Assembly (NCBI GenBank): GCA_032622095.1
Contig: CP136061.1
Coordinates: 7,514,734 to 7,578,733, forward strand
Length of the DNA: 64,000 nt
Direction of reading: 5' to 3'
Origin: Siphonodentalium dalli
Lineage: Eukaryota > Mollusca > Scaphopoda > Gadilida > Siphonodentaliidae
This document shows positions 1-10,803 of this stretch, piece by piece. Below the pieces are notes generated by a model. It ran no database searches, was not told where the DNA came from, and saw only the letters and a list, made by a program, of their open reading frames with translations. A program made the translations under genes and the position numbers. The stretch's first letter is position 1. The number at the start of each line of letters is the position of its first letter.

Positions 1-38
1 GCATTGGCACAGGGCCGTTCTGTTGGGTAAAGGGTTAA
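1..38. mobile_element. Right end of a palindromic MITE-like element, cut by the window edge
   Basis: The first 38 bases match 8113-8150 without visible difference: the terminal CATTGGCACAGGG and about 23 bases beyond it. They are the right end of the same palindromic-ended family seen complete at 7910-8127. The shared sequence past the terminal repeat shows either that the element extends further than its obvious inverted repeat or that both copies sit in the same larger repeat. Confidence 0.7.
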
Positions 39-87
39 ACAATTCCAATCCAGAAAATGATTGTTTATTATTGAAGGATCGTCTGAT

Positions 88-878
88 CTAATGCCCCGGT
101 TCCATATTCCCGATTTTCTGTCCCGAATTAGTATATTCGGCACCAATTCGGGACCAGACCAAATCGGCAGCATTCGAGAGAATTCTGGACGAGTTTTATT
201 CCAAAAGCCGCCGAACTGATGACAAAATTTAATCGTCCCGAACATTGCCGAGTATTCCAGAATGCTTCCGAATTTCTTCCCGAATGATAAAGAATTATCC
301 CGAACTGATACCGAAATTTCGTGCGAGTAGCCCAGATTACTTCCGACTTGTTGCCGAATACCCCGAATCAATGCCGAACTGGTACCGAATTGATGCCGAA
401 TAAATACCGAATTGGTATTCAATTTCTGCCGAACGTCCCGAATCGATGCCGAATTTTGCAGATACACCGGATCTCAGTATAAAAGCAGCCACACATGGCG
501 GATTCGGGAATAAGCTACCGAATACTGCCGACTACTCCAGAATATCCACCCGAATATTGCCGAATACTGCCGAATACTGCCGACTACTCCCGAATAGGTG
601 CCGAATTGCTCCCGAATTTCTCCCGATGATTGACAAATCGGGAGCGATTCGGCTTGGTTCCCGATAGTTTTGAACATTTCAAAACTGTCGGGAGCGGGCC
701 CAGAATCGTCCCGAATCGACCCCGATACCACCGATATCCCCGATCATGTTCGGGGGTAAAAATTCACTGTACCGACTCGTCCCGAACTTACTCCACGATT
801 TTTGCAAAATTATGATTCGGGAGTCATTCGGGAACATTCGGGGTGGAAAATTGGGGATATGGAACCGGGGCTTAATGC
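88..878. mobile_element. CCGAA-rich non-autonomous element with inverted ends
   Basis: The ends form an inverted repeat of about 40 bp: CCCCGGTTCCATAT near 92 is matched by ATATGGAACCGGGG near 858-871, and weaker pairing continues inward. Between them, most of the left part consists of degenerate units of about 8-12 bp carrying CCGAA or CCCGAAT, while the right end carries the complement TTCGGG. There is no believable long reading frame, so open stretches here are by-products of the repeat. TAATG lies beside both ends, but its spacing differs and no clean target duplication can be claimed. The transposon family is unknown. Confidence 0.6.
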
Positions 879-2296
879 ACAAAACATGAAACTAATCTGA
901 CGTCCGAGTTTTAAGAATAAAGTTATTCGCCCCCCCCCCTCCCCAATCAATTCAGGTCGCAGATTTGTTTTCGCAATTCCACACTTCCAGTTCTAGAACA
1001 TGATTGTTTATGATTTAGGGAGAGGCTAATCTGATGCACAATGGACGTCCGAGTTTTAAGAATAATGTTATTCGACACCCCGCGCACCTCAAACAGAGAC
1101 GTTCCGACGTGTGGGGGGGGGGGTGTTCGGGGTGTCTCACCCCCAACTTTGGTCAAACTTTTCAACAGTTGGAAATTTTACACCTGCCAAAACCACCACA
1201 TTCATACTTACATGCCGGTAAAATGCCTTGGTGAAAAACATGGGTGGGTACATTTTACTATTGTAAAAATACATGGGTGAACGCATATGTGTGCGTTCAA
1301 TATGGTGACCATTCAAATTACCAGAGTAAAATTACCTGTTCCAATCACTCTTGTAAAATACCAGAATGTTTTCACCACCGTTTACCAGTGTTTTTATAAG
1401 GGAAACGACAGACTATCTGGACAATGTTTTTATATTTAGTTCAATTACACCATAACTGCCAGCAGTTCAACGTATTTATGACATCACAATTGTTAACAGA
1501 CTGCTTTTCAAGTTCAATGTTACCATTGTGCACGAGTCAAGTTTGTGATGGAATAAACACACACAATTAATCTTTCAAAATTTAAAAAAAGTTAAAACCC
1601 TCGAGGTGTAGTGGTTTCCTGTGAACGAATTCAGAGGACGGTATGCTGTTTATAGGGGGTATTTTTGGCTGGGTGATCCAACCCCTTCTATACGAGCTAA
1701 AGATAATGTTGGATTATTAGGGGAATTACGATAGCTCTACCCCATCAAAATGTTAAATTTAGACAAAAAAGCCAAAAGTATAAATACAATTCGACAGCAG
1801 TACTTCTCAGATGGCAAACAAGCTCCAGTCAGATGGAAAGATGTGAATTGTTATGTTCTGAAAATAAAGTCTTCAAAATTCCGCAGTGGGGGGGGGGGGG
1901 GGGGGGGGTCCATATCCTGGCTCAGTGTCTAATGGATAGTGTAGTGAAGTCCAGTCTTTATATTATCCATCAAATGCTGCAACAGTTACAGTAACTGTTG
2001 TTCTCCCTTATTATACGAGGGCCAGCAATATGTCAGTGTTGTGTCACTGCGATTTCACTGATGCATTCGATGTCGCGATACATATTGCCACCGCGATGTA
2101 ATTGCTGATTCATGGATGTCACCCGGTGGCGACTATAACTGTCTTCGTGAAGAAGAGATTATATTGTATGTCTGAATGTAAGTATAAGATGAATACTATC
2201 TATACCTTGTATCTTACATATACAACCATTCATTTTGAATGTAAAATCATCTGACTGTTTCAATAAAAATTATATATATATATAAAAAAAAAAACT
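879..2296. other. Non-coding stretch with small duplications, a G run and a possible poly(A) tail
   Basis: No gene is seen. A segment at about 900-935 recurs at about 1044-1078. A G run of 21 lies at 1888-1908, with shorter G or C runs at 930-939 and 1113-1123. The part around 1125-1195 resembles 7705-7790, so it is a dispersed repeat. At 2261 an AATAAA signal is followed by a TA run and an A run at 2284-2294, as at the 3' end of a retroposed transcript. No coding parent can be recognised upstream. Confidence 0.5.
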
Positions 2297-2371
2297 GGTT
2301 TCGTGCTGCTATTCACTTTCTGTCTGTCTGCACCGATTCGTCGCGGTCTGATCTGAGCCCTCCCACCCCCC

Positions 2372-2756
2372 CCCCCATCCCGCCACCCATAGTATCTTAT
2401 GCGCCACAGGCGCCCGTATAGAGGCTACTGCCCACATAAATAAGTAGTATGATGTGAGCCCACCCACCCCTCCATCCCGCCACCCATAGTATCTTATGCG
2501 CCACAGGCGCCCGTATAGAGGCTACTGCCCACATAAATAAGTAGTATGATGTAGTATACTGATTATTATATGTGGGCAGTAGCCTGTAAATGGGCGCCTG
2601 CGGCGCATAAGATACTATGGGTGGCGGGATGGGGTGGTGGGTGGGAACGTTATACTGATTATTATATGTGGGCAGTAGCCTGTAAATGGGCGCCTGCGGC
2701 GCATAAGATACTATGGGTGGTGGGATGGGGTGGTGGGTGGGAACGTTATACTGATT
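2372..2756. repeat. Two-by-two palindromic repeat block
   Basis: Two direct copies of a roughly 98-bp unit on the left are followed by two copies of about 95 bp in inverted orientation on the right. The core ATAGTATCTTATGCGCC is at 2389 and 2487, and its complement is at about 2603 and 2698. The centre lies near 2553. The block could fold into a long imperfect hairpin. Open frames inside it on both strands are consequences of the symmetry. Confidence 0.8.
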
Positions 2757-2810
2757 ATTCAACGTTGGCGGCCATCTTGGATTCAAAGACCGACAGATCA
2801 GACATTTTTG

Positions 2811-2960
2811 TCTGCACCGATAACATTGCTGTCGGCACCGATAACATTGCTGTCTGTACCGATAACATTGCTGTTTGCACCGATAACATTGCTGTCTGTA
2901 CCGATAACATTGATGTCTGCAACGAGGAAATTGCTGTCTGCATCGATTCGTCATGTAATT
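2811..2960. repeat. 21-bp tandem repeat, about 6-7 copies
   Basis: The unit CTGTCTGTACCGATAACATTG repeats with drift. Because 21 is a multiple of 3, open frames run through on both strands, for example a CTDNIAV heptad. The flanks (about 2040-2110 and 2955-3010) share CGATG/CGCGAT-type words. It lies about 90 bp upstream of the signal-peptide exon and could be promoter-proximal or 5' UTR sequence, but nothing shows that it is translated. Confidence 0.7.
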
Positions 2961-3048
2961 ACAGTATCATCGATGATATGCGAGTCGCGATTCAAACTGC
3001 CATCGCGGTGTTAGCATTCTAACCGATATTCTCAACACGCTTTTGTAG

Positions 3049-3304
3049 ATGCTGGCGCAATTATATTTAGTGATATGCTGCTATTACTCAATCGTCTTGG
3101 ATATCGGATTCGCTAAGGACAATATACACAAGACGGACGACGCTGGCGCGCATGGAAAGCCGACCGATGGGTCACCGACCAATATAACATTTACAACAGA
3201 CTCATCAACCCCCTGCGAACAATCAACGTCTCAACGCCACGTTATGATCGAGCACGGGGATTTCACGGCGTATCTCGTGGAGTCGGATTATGGAACCCAA
3301 CCAG
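3049..3304 (+). CDS. Signal-peptide exon of a secreted TSP1/lectin-type protein
   Basis: The ATG at 3049 opens an 85-codon frame ending in phase 1 at a consensus donor (CCAG|GTATGA at 3305). Residues 1-22 form a hydrophobic signal-peptide-like segment (MLAQLYLVICCYYSIVLDIG, then FA), followed by a polar, Thr/Ser-rich linker with a possible N-glycosylation site (NIT) and one cysteine. No domain is recognised in the linker. The phase-1 end matches the phase-1 start of the TSP1 exons downstream, which is why it is taken as their leader exon. Caveat: TTTTGTAG directly precedes the ATG and could be a splice acceptor, so the ATG might not be the true start. Joining to the exon at 7061 is inferred. 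Confidence 0.6.
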
Positions 3305-3368
3305 GTATGACTCAACGAATACTTTTTCATATATGTATATCATGTATGTATAGTGCAAATTTTCTTTG

Positions 3369-4664
3369 ACGTATACGCACCAGTGAAATCGGTATTGGTA
3401 AAACTGGTTTACATCGATGTATATACGAACTAGTGGAATCGGTAGTGATAAAACTGGTTTACGTCGATGTATATACGAACTAGTAGAATCGGTAGCGATA
3501 AAACTGGTTTACGTCGATGTATACGAACTTGTAGAATCGGTAATGATAAAACTGGTTTACGTCGATGTATACGAACTAGTGAAATCGGTAATGATAAAAC
3601 TGGTTTACGTCGATGTATACGAACTAGTGGAATCGGTAATGATAAAACTGGTTTACGTCGATGTATACGAACTAGTGAATCGGTAGTGATAAAACTGGTT
3701 TACGTGATGTATACGAACTAGTACAATCGGTAATGATAAAACTGGTGTACGTCGATGTATACGAACTAGTGGAATCGGTAATGATAAAACTGGTTTACGT
3801 CGATGTATACGAACTAGTGAAATCGGTAGTGATAAAACTGGTTTACGTGATGTATACGAACTAGTGAAAGCGGTAATGATAAAACTGGTTTACGTCGATG
3901 TATACGAACTAGTGAAATCGGTAATGATAAAATTGTTTTACGTCGATGTATACGAACTAGTGAAATCGGTAATGATAAAATTGGTGTACGTGATGTATAC
4001 GAACTAGTGTAATCGGTAATGATAAAACTGGTTTACGTCGATGTATACGAACTAGTGAATCGGTAGTGATAAAACTGGTTTACGTGATGTATACGAACTA
4101 GTGAATCGGTAGTGATAAAACTGGTTTACGTCGATGTATACGAACTAGTGAAATCGGTAGTGATAAAACTGGTTTACGTCGATGTATACGAACTAGTGAA
4201 TCGGTAGTGATAAAACTGGTTTAAGTGATGTATACGAACTAGTGAAATCGGTAATTATAAAACTGGTTTACGTCGATGTATACGAACTAGTGAAATCGAT
4301 AGTGATAAAACTGGTTTACGTCGATGTAGACGAGCTAGTGGAATCGGTAGCGATAAAACTGGTTTAATGTCGATGTATACGAACTAGTGAAATCGGTAAT
4401 GATAAAATTGGTTTACGTCGATGTATACGAACTAGTGGAATCGGTAATGATAACACTGGTTTACGTGATGTATACGAACTAGTGGAATCGGTAGTGATAA
4501 AACTGGTTTACGTCGATGTATACGAACTAGTGGAATCGGTAATGATAAAACTGGTTTACGTCGATGTATATACGAACTAGTGAATCGGTAATGATAAAAT
4601 TGGTTTACGTCGATGTATACGAACTAGTGAAATCGGTAATGATAAAATTGGTTTACGTCGATGC
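3369..4664. repeat. 48-bp satellite array, about 27 copies
   Basis: Head-to-tail units of 44-50 bp (core GTATACGAACTAGTGAAATC followed by GGTAATGATAAAACTGG) run from about 65 bp after the donor of the signal-peptide exon to 4664. Units differ mainly by 1-4-bp indels, such as ACGTGATG against ACGTCGATG. Apparent frames of 16 residues per unit break at these indels and are not regarded as coding. Confidence 0.9.
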
Positions 4665-4844
4665 ACCATCGTTGAATTATAAAATCACAAAATACGGTAA
4701 AGAACTGTCACAATTTTGAAAATAACCCGGTTAGTTCATAGACAACATAATTTAGTTTTGTTCTGAATACCAAATGAGTTGTCAACTGAATGATGTAATT
4801 AATGTGAAATGTATATATCGTATCGCGATGTTTACATGGTAAAG

Positions 4845-5915
4845 ATGTCATTATACCCCCTTTTTTTTTAAATGGGGGAAAGGGGGGTATCCTATTTTGG
4901 ACCTGTCCGTCCGTCCATCTGTCGAGCCGTGCGTCCGTACGTCTGTCCAATGTCTGTTCATGTCATAACTTTAACAGTAGTGCTCGGATCTCAATGAAAT
5001 TAGGTACGGATGTTCACTACTATGAGGACATTAAATAAAGGGTTCAATAGTTTTGTTCGGATTTTCCATACTAGAGTTAATCATCTTTGTTTATCTGGAA
5101 ATAGTGGCTTTTTGGTCCGTCTGGTGTCTGTTCATTTCGTAACTTCAACAGTTGTCCTGGAATCTCAGCCAAATTTGGTGTGGATGTTCACAACTATGAG
5201 GACATTAAATTGAGGGCTCCATCGTTTTGTTCGGAATTTTCCATTCGAGAGTTATACATCTTTGTTCATCTGGAAATGTTGTCTTTTTGGTCCGGCTGGT
5301 GTCTGTTCATGTCGTAACTTCAACAATTATGCTGGGATCTCAATGGAATTTGGTATGGATGTTCACTACTATGAGGACATTAAAAAGAGGGTTCCATCGT
5401 TTTGTACGGATTTTCCATTCTAGAGTTATACATCTTTGTTCATCTGGAAATGTTGGCTTTTTGGTCCGTCTGGTGCCTGTTCATGTCGTAACTTCAACAG
5501 TTGTGCTGGGATCTCAATGGAATTTGGTATGGATGTTCACTGCTAAGAGGACATTCAATAGAGGGTTCCATTGTTCTGTTCCGCTTTTCCATTATAGAGT
5601 TATTCATCTTTGTTTATCTGGAATGTTGGCTGTTTGGTCCATCCGATGTCTGTTCAGCTCATATCTTGAACAGAAATGATCGGATCTCAATGAAATTTTG
5701 TATGGATATTCACCGTTATGAGGACATTTAATGGCAAATTCAAATGTTTGCTTTGGTTATTTGTTCTATAGTTATTCATCTTTGTTTATATGAAATTGCT
5801 GATTTCTGGGTCCATATGTCTGAGTATAGTCATCATAAGTTATAGATGTGCCCACACTAGGCGGTATGCCACGAGGGGGTATGCACCGGACGACAGTCCA
5901 TCTCTTGTTTTATTT
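4845..5915. repeat. Dispersed repeat with internal 174-bp tandem units
   Basis: The left end has an imperfect hairpin around a T run and a G-rich run (4853-4889), followed by a stretch of GTCCGTCCGT type. From about 5000 to 5760 a 174-bp unit recurs five times, with GATGTTCACTACTATGAGG at about 5009, 5183, 5357, 5531 and 5703. The right end has a GC-rich tail (about 5850-5905). Related sequence GTATATATCG...ATGTTTACATG flanks both sides (about 4811 and 5921), perhaps a long target duplication. Open frames inside are repeat by-products. Confidence 0.65.
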
Positions 5916-7060
5916 AATATGTATATATCGCAATGTTTACATGATTTCAAAAGAATAGGAACTCATTTGTCGTTGCAACTTCATAAAAGTTCTTTCATTT
6001 TTCACTAACAAAATATAACTAAAGTTAAGTTCTTTCATTATACACTAACAACATATAAATACAGTCCGACTAAACGTTGGGTTAGAGCTGTTAACTCAAG
6101 TAGTTGGGATACAAAAAAGGTAACCAGATATTGAGTTATGGCAACCCAATTTTTATACAATAATTGCCGATTAACATCATCTTTTCACCCTACTGTGGGT
6201 ATATAGCTTTCTACTGTGGGTATATATTTCTACTGTGGGTGTAAATGTTCAAACTTAATTTCATGTGTTTCAATCAAATGTAGCTTGGACCAGCTTGGTA
6301 GTTTTATATGAACTAGGAAACATATAAATGCTATTTCCAAGTGACTGATCGCTCAGAAACAGGCTGACGTCATGACGTTAATGTATGCATCACCACGCGT
6401 GACGCACATTCCTTATAACGTCATGTCTGTGTTTCTCGGTAAAGGTGTAATGTCACAAGAGCTATATTCGACCTTCACCTCAGAATTTGCAGTCACGTTA
6501 TATTCAAATAATTAACGGGTCTTTTTCGGGTGTTTTCTAGAATACCAAAGTGGGTGGAACATCTTGATATATAAGTCAAATTACAAATGCGGGTGAGGTG
6601 GAAGCGATTTGAGATTATAGATGCGCGCCCCATGAGTATACCATTTATCGAGGTCAAGGACGAGTATAGCTCTTGCGACATTAACCCGCCACCGTGTCTC
6701 TCGGCGTGGATAGACATTCAAAGTAAACAGGCGAGTAGTTGAATTCGCGGAACTAATAACAAAATAATAATTATGGCATAAATAAAATACACGCATATAG
6801 TAGCCGAAAGTACAAAATGTTACCCACTCGTGGTATTGTGGCACTCGTGGTATTGTGGTTTTGACCACACGCCAAAAAAGGCTCGTGCTTAAAATCAAAA
6901 TTCCACTCGTGATGAAAATTAGGTATTTTCGGCTATTATGGGTGTATTCTATATATACCATAATTATGTTAATATCCACCGTTCTTTAACATATGTCTTA
7001 CTATGCAATGTTATATATGAACGTATCTATTGTATTGTTACAACACATATCATTATGCAG
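5916..7060. other. Intron sequence, no gene seen
   Basis: Between the 174-bp repeat and the first TSP1 exon there is no convincing coding sequence. Three copies of CTACTGTGGGTATAT lie at 6192-6241. At about 6828-6858 CACTCGTGGTATTGTGG is directly duplicated, probably part of an old transposon end. An antisense frame of about 130 codons across 6581-6979 shows no domain and includes this duplication, so it is not called. Confidence 0.5.
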
Positions 7061-7228
7061 TTAACGGAAAATGGACTAACTGGGAGGATTCGGACTGCCT
7101 CGTGACGTGTGGCCATGGATACTACATGCGCACTCGGACCTGCACCTACCCACCACCATATAACGGAGGAGAACACTGTGAGGGCAAATCAATGCAGACC
7201 GCGCCATGCTGGAAGGCAAGCTGTCCAG
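7061..7228 (+). CDS. TSP1 domain exon 1
   Basis: This 168-nt exon (56 codons) lies between an acceptor (ATTATGCAG at 7052-7060) and a donor (CCAG|GTGAGT). Both junctions are phase 1, the standard arrangement for shuffled extracellular modules. The product is one thrombospondin type-1 repeat: a WTNW tryptophan ladder, then CLVTCGHG, the basic RTRTC strand, GGEHC and the terminal CPG, with six cysteines for the usual three disulfides. WxxW is the typical C-mannosylation site. TSP1 repeats act outside the cell in adhesion, matrix binding or innate recognition, and the ligand cannot be predicted here. This is the most divergent of the five copies. Confidence 0.88.
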
Positions 7229-7355
7229 GTGAGTCGAAAATACACGATATAATTGTCTCCCTCGCTGCGTGAAATCAAGTCCAACTGTCCGGTAAGTCCA
7301 AACAACACGATATATTTCTCTCCCTCGCTACGTCCAATCAAGTCAAGCTGACCAG
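7222..7355. repeat. About 60-bp duplication of exon end plus splice donor
   Basis: The sequence around the exon donor (CTGTCCAGGTGAGTCGAAAA) is repeated in altered form at about 7285 (CTGTCCGGTAAGTCC). A third unit begins near 7346 (CAAGCTGACCA) but is interrupted by the element at 7356; its remainder (AGGTAAGTCGACC) appears at 9193. The second and third units still contain GT donor-like sites. Confidence 0.7.
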
Positions 7356-9194
7356 AGTCGTTATTTCGTGGGAGAATCTGGATTCAGAATCCGAAACCGA
7401 GTACCGGGCGGAGCTAAATCGAGATTGCATGGGTTCTAGGTCAGATTTTGAAATCCACGTGGGTCTCCCAGTGTCAAAAATAGCTCATGTATTTGACACA
7501 AGAATCATTTGTATCTTATATTTATAATGTTCATGTTTGTTGTGAAAGCCATTCTCTTAATTAGCTGCCAATCCGACTTAATCGCATCTTGGTTTTTTCT
7601 CAAGCTATAGAGTGTTTATTGACGAGGGCAAAATCATTTCTAACAGCTCTAGATCTCCCGAATAAGACGCTGTGGAGAACACACGAAACTTGTCAGTTGT
7701 ACAGGGACAGAGGTTGGTTGGGTGTCTCGACCCCTCCCCCGCCAGAACTTTGGTACATTTCCAACAGTTGGAAATTTCACGCCTGACACAACATTAGTTG
7801 GACATTAATTTGACACCTAAAATATCTTCGGTCTGTCTCAATAGAACCATACAAATATGGATATCATTGGAACCGGCTCCTTGACCACATTGTGATAGTT
7901 ACAGTTATGCCCTGTGCCAATGTATTCTCTTATATATGCGAGTCGACCATAGGTCGCCTCGCATATATAAGAGAATGCATTGGCCTAAAAAAAACACTTT
8001 TTACCATTTTTTCTTACATTCTTTAACAATTTTATAATTTTTAATGTGTTAAGCCAATGCATTCTCTTATATATGCGAGGCGACCTATGGTCGACTCGCA
8101 TATATAAGAGAATGCATTGGCACAGGGCCGTTCTGTTGGGTAAAGGGTTAATTTGATACCATATATAGTTTGGAATTGATCTCATTCTTTGATTTTTTAG
8201 TCAGTAATAGTTGGTAAATTTCCAATCGTAGAGTGTGTCAGGTTGGATATCTCCAAGGGGGTGCAAATGGAATTCTGCAAACCTGTGAGTTTAATGTTTG
8301 GTTCAAGGGGAGGGGTGCAGTTGGTCGGACATTTGATGGTGCATCCCCATAGGAACCATCTAGCCACGTCCCTAGAACTTGTACATGCGGATATTTAATC
8401 TAATAAAATGACTGACATTTCCATAATATTCCTGTGATCCTGGAATAAGCTTTACATTTGTGTTTGTGTGATTGTGAGATGCAGCTCACGTGCGATCACA
8501 AGACCACAACATTAGCCACACGGGCAAAGGTTTATTTTCCAATTGACACACAGCACGTTGGCCAAAAAAATCTGTGTTTCTGCACTATTCAGAGATTATT
8601 GTGCAAAACGACTGCATTTAACTAACAAAACATTTTAAATATGAAATTATTATAAGACTAGGTAGTACATACGTGTATCTGATAAATCCATCGATATCAT
8701 ATAATACTACTATTTCTTGAATAAGAAGGAACATATATATAACCAACAAAGCAGAAGACATATCCATGCAGGTACGCGTGAATTCGATCAATGGTGACGT
8801 ATCCACCGAATTTGAAATTGACATGCGTTCGGACCGTATTTTATGGATGTAATTATAAAATGAACATGATGAAAATGACAACGAAATTGTCAAGGATTTG
8901 TGTCAACTTCGCCATCAATCGAAGTGCTCTCCCATCATGACTATCAATAACATTATTATTTGGCTAATTTCAGTAAAATTCTCCCAGTTTACACTCGATA
9001 ACGCAAATTTGTCTTCGCATTTAAAAATCTTTGATAAGGATCGTTTATATTCTGCAATAATTTGTTTCCAAGGAACGCATTCTTATGTTTTATTGTGTTC
9101 GTTTACTGATTCTGGTCTGTTCTTTTACCGAACGAAGTCGTACGGAGTGTAATCCGTAATCTGAATCCAGATTCTCTCACGAAATAATGACTCA
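7356..9194. mobile_element. Element of about 1.84 kb with about 40-bp inverted ends
   Basis: The left end GAGTCGTTATTTCGTGGGAG (continuing AATCTGGATTCAG) is matched in inverse complement at 9150-9194, with only a few differences over about 38 bp. Removing the element restores a sequence like the neighbouring donor-repeat unit (CTGACC + AGGTAAGTCGA), which gives an independent sign of a real insertion. Any target duplication is at most 1-2 bp or ambiguous. No transposase is seen inside, so it is probably non-autonomous. It carries a nested palindromic element (7910-8127) and a dispersed repeat at about 7705-7790. The remaining interior, for example 8128-9140, shows no gene. Confidence 0.6.
7910..8127. 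mobile_element. MITE-like element with a roughly 65-bp palindrome at each end
   Basis: The ends are CCCTGTGCCAATG and CATTGGCACAGGG. Each end is itself a near-perfect palindrome: TTATATATGCGAGTCGACC folds on GGTCGCCTCGCATATATAA, with ATA at the centre. The two palindromes are inverted relative to each other around an AT-rich middle of about 70 bp. A longer relative lies at 46284-46614, and the right end of another starts the window. There is no coding capacity. The parent transposon is unknown. Confidence 0.75.
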
Positions 9195-9254
9195 GGTAAG
9201 TCGACCCTAATTTACGAACATGACATTTGGAACTTATTCCCTATTCCTTATTCT

Positions 9255-9740
9255 CTAAAAAATGTCTCTTGCGGCCGATTTGACGGTATGAGTGGGTGTG
9301 GCCCGCCCCAAATACCCACTAGAAACACCCAGACCCCACCAATCACCCGGGGGGGGGGGGGGGGGGGTACCACCGAGAGGGTGAACACGGGGTACGGACC
9401 ATTTTCGTGAACGGTAAGGATTTCGGCCAGTTTGATGACATAGGTGAGTGGCCCGCCCCAAATACCCCATAAAACACTCCAACCCGATCACCCACCCACA
9501 CATCACCCCCGGGAGTACCACCCGAGGGGGTGAAATGGGGTATGGACCATTTTCGAGAACGATGAGGATTTCGGCCGATTTGACGACATGGGTGGGTAGC
9601 CCGCCTGAATACCCACTAGAAACATACAGTCCCCCACCCATCACCCGGTGGGGGGGGGGGGGGGGGGGGCACCATACACGAGGGGGTGAAATGGAGTATG
9701 GACCATTTTCGAGAATGGTAAGGATTTCGGGCGATTTGAC
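9255..9740. repeat. About 150-bp tandem repeat with long G runs
   Basis: Three and a fraction units are marked by GATTTCGGCC-like sequence at about 9275, 9419, 9566 and 9723. They share GCCCGCCCCAAATACCC and GACCATTTTCGAGAACG. Two units have expanded G runs of 19 (9349-9367) and 20 (9650-9669), while the middle unit has only a short interrupted run. Frames across the block are artefacts of the repeat. Confidence 0.8.
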
Positions 9741-10130
9741 ACAAACTTCTCACAAACTTGACATATATATCATTTTTCAGATTTGGACCATTTTTTTAAG
9801 TAAACGGGACTGTCTTTGGTACGAAAGGTGTTTATTGTTTGTTCTATCTTAATGTGTATGTAGACCAAATTACTCGAGATGGCTTCCAAAACTGCAACCA
9901 AATTTGGTAAAAGGTTGATTTATTACGTATATCCCGAACATTATTACGTATATCCCGAGCGTTTTCCGAAAAGGTAGCAAATTGTGACTCACTTGGTTAT
10001 TATACATGTTAGTTAATAAACTGACAACTACATGTTATATCCTGTTCGTCCCAGTTCCTTATGGGGCATGACAAGTCCATTTTAAAGCTGCAGTATGGAA
10101 TTTTGCTGAGAACCTCTTTTGTGCTTCTGG
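9741..10130. other. Intron sequence, nothing recognised
   Basis: Apart from a short duplication of ATTACGTATATCCCGA at 9924-9958, no gene, element end or RNA feature is seen. Confidence 0.4.
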
Positions 10131-10635
10131 CCATATTATTGAAACGAAATGGGCAGAACTCTCAGACGAAACTGAGATGAACCATAATCGGTGGCGATTC
10201 TTGCCCTTCAGGATAAAAGTTGATCAACTTGATACAGGATGGATGCCAATATGGCAGCCAGGGAGTTAATGTATGGTCATAAGTCAGGCGAATATGTATA
10301 CATATTTATGGTCATGAATGGTGCGATTAGGTATACAAAGAGTGACTATATCATGAGGGGGGTGTCCATGTAAGATGTATAGGTATACAATGAGTCGATG
10401 TATGGTCATACGTGAAGTAAATCGGTATAGTGGTGATAGTGTATGCTGTATGGTTATGTATACCCAGTACGGATGTACCAGATGTGGCTGTATGGCATCA
10501 GCCCCCAGACTATAATGCTAGCTCTCCTCGACCTATCATGCAGAACGTACGTTTTAGAGACAACAATTTTAACAATGAATTACGATCACACATGTTTCTA
10601 TCAAACCACACGAATACCATTTTTCTTGTTTACAG

Positions 10636-10803
10636 TTGACGGTGGTTGGTCTGGGTGGAATGAAGGTTGTTGCAGTGCAACGTGCGGCTTGGGGAACCTG
10701 ACAAGAAACAGAACGTGCACGCAGCCGACACCCGCATTCGGCGGAAAGGATTGTCCGGACACAGCTTCAGAAGTGGCGCTCTGTGGAAAGTCATCATGCC
10801 CAG
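10636..10803 (+). CDS. TSP1 domain exon 2, with seven cysteines
   Basis: This 168-nt phase 1-1 exon has acceptor TTGTTTACAG and donor CCCAG|GTACCA. It encodes one TSP1 repeat: WSGW ladder, CSATCGLG, RNRTC, GGKDC and terminal CPG. NLT and NRT look like N-glycosylation sites. The segment GCCSATC has one cysteine more than the canonical six, which could leave an unpaired or intermolecular cysteine. The exon is close to exon 5 in block C, which shares the extra cysteine, so the two arose by duplication. It would be skipped or included without changing frame. Placement in the same transcript as the other exons is inferred from phase and order. Confidence 0.9.

Noticed and set aside
446-882. Several overlapping frames on both strands
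   Set aside because: The short CCGAA words keep stops away in several frames. There is no domain similarity.
2397-2954. 185-codon minus-strand frame rich in Arg, Cys and Gln
   Set aside because: It is created by the 21-bp repeat and the palindromic block. There is no domain and no splice context.
3417-3721. Frames of repeated 16-residue units in the 48-bp array
   Set aside because: They last only while units stay at 48 bp and break at small indels, and several frames are open at once.
6581-6979. 132-codon minus-strand frame
   Set aside because: It includes a duplicated CACTCGTGGTATTGTGG repeat, shows no domain, and lies on the strand opposite to the host gene.
9448-9852. 134-codon frame across the G-rich repeats
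   Set aside because: It is produced by the tandem 150-bp units and G runs (poly-glycine), and the reverse strand is open too.
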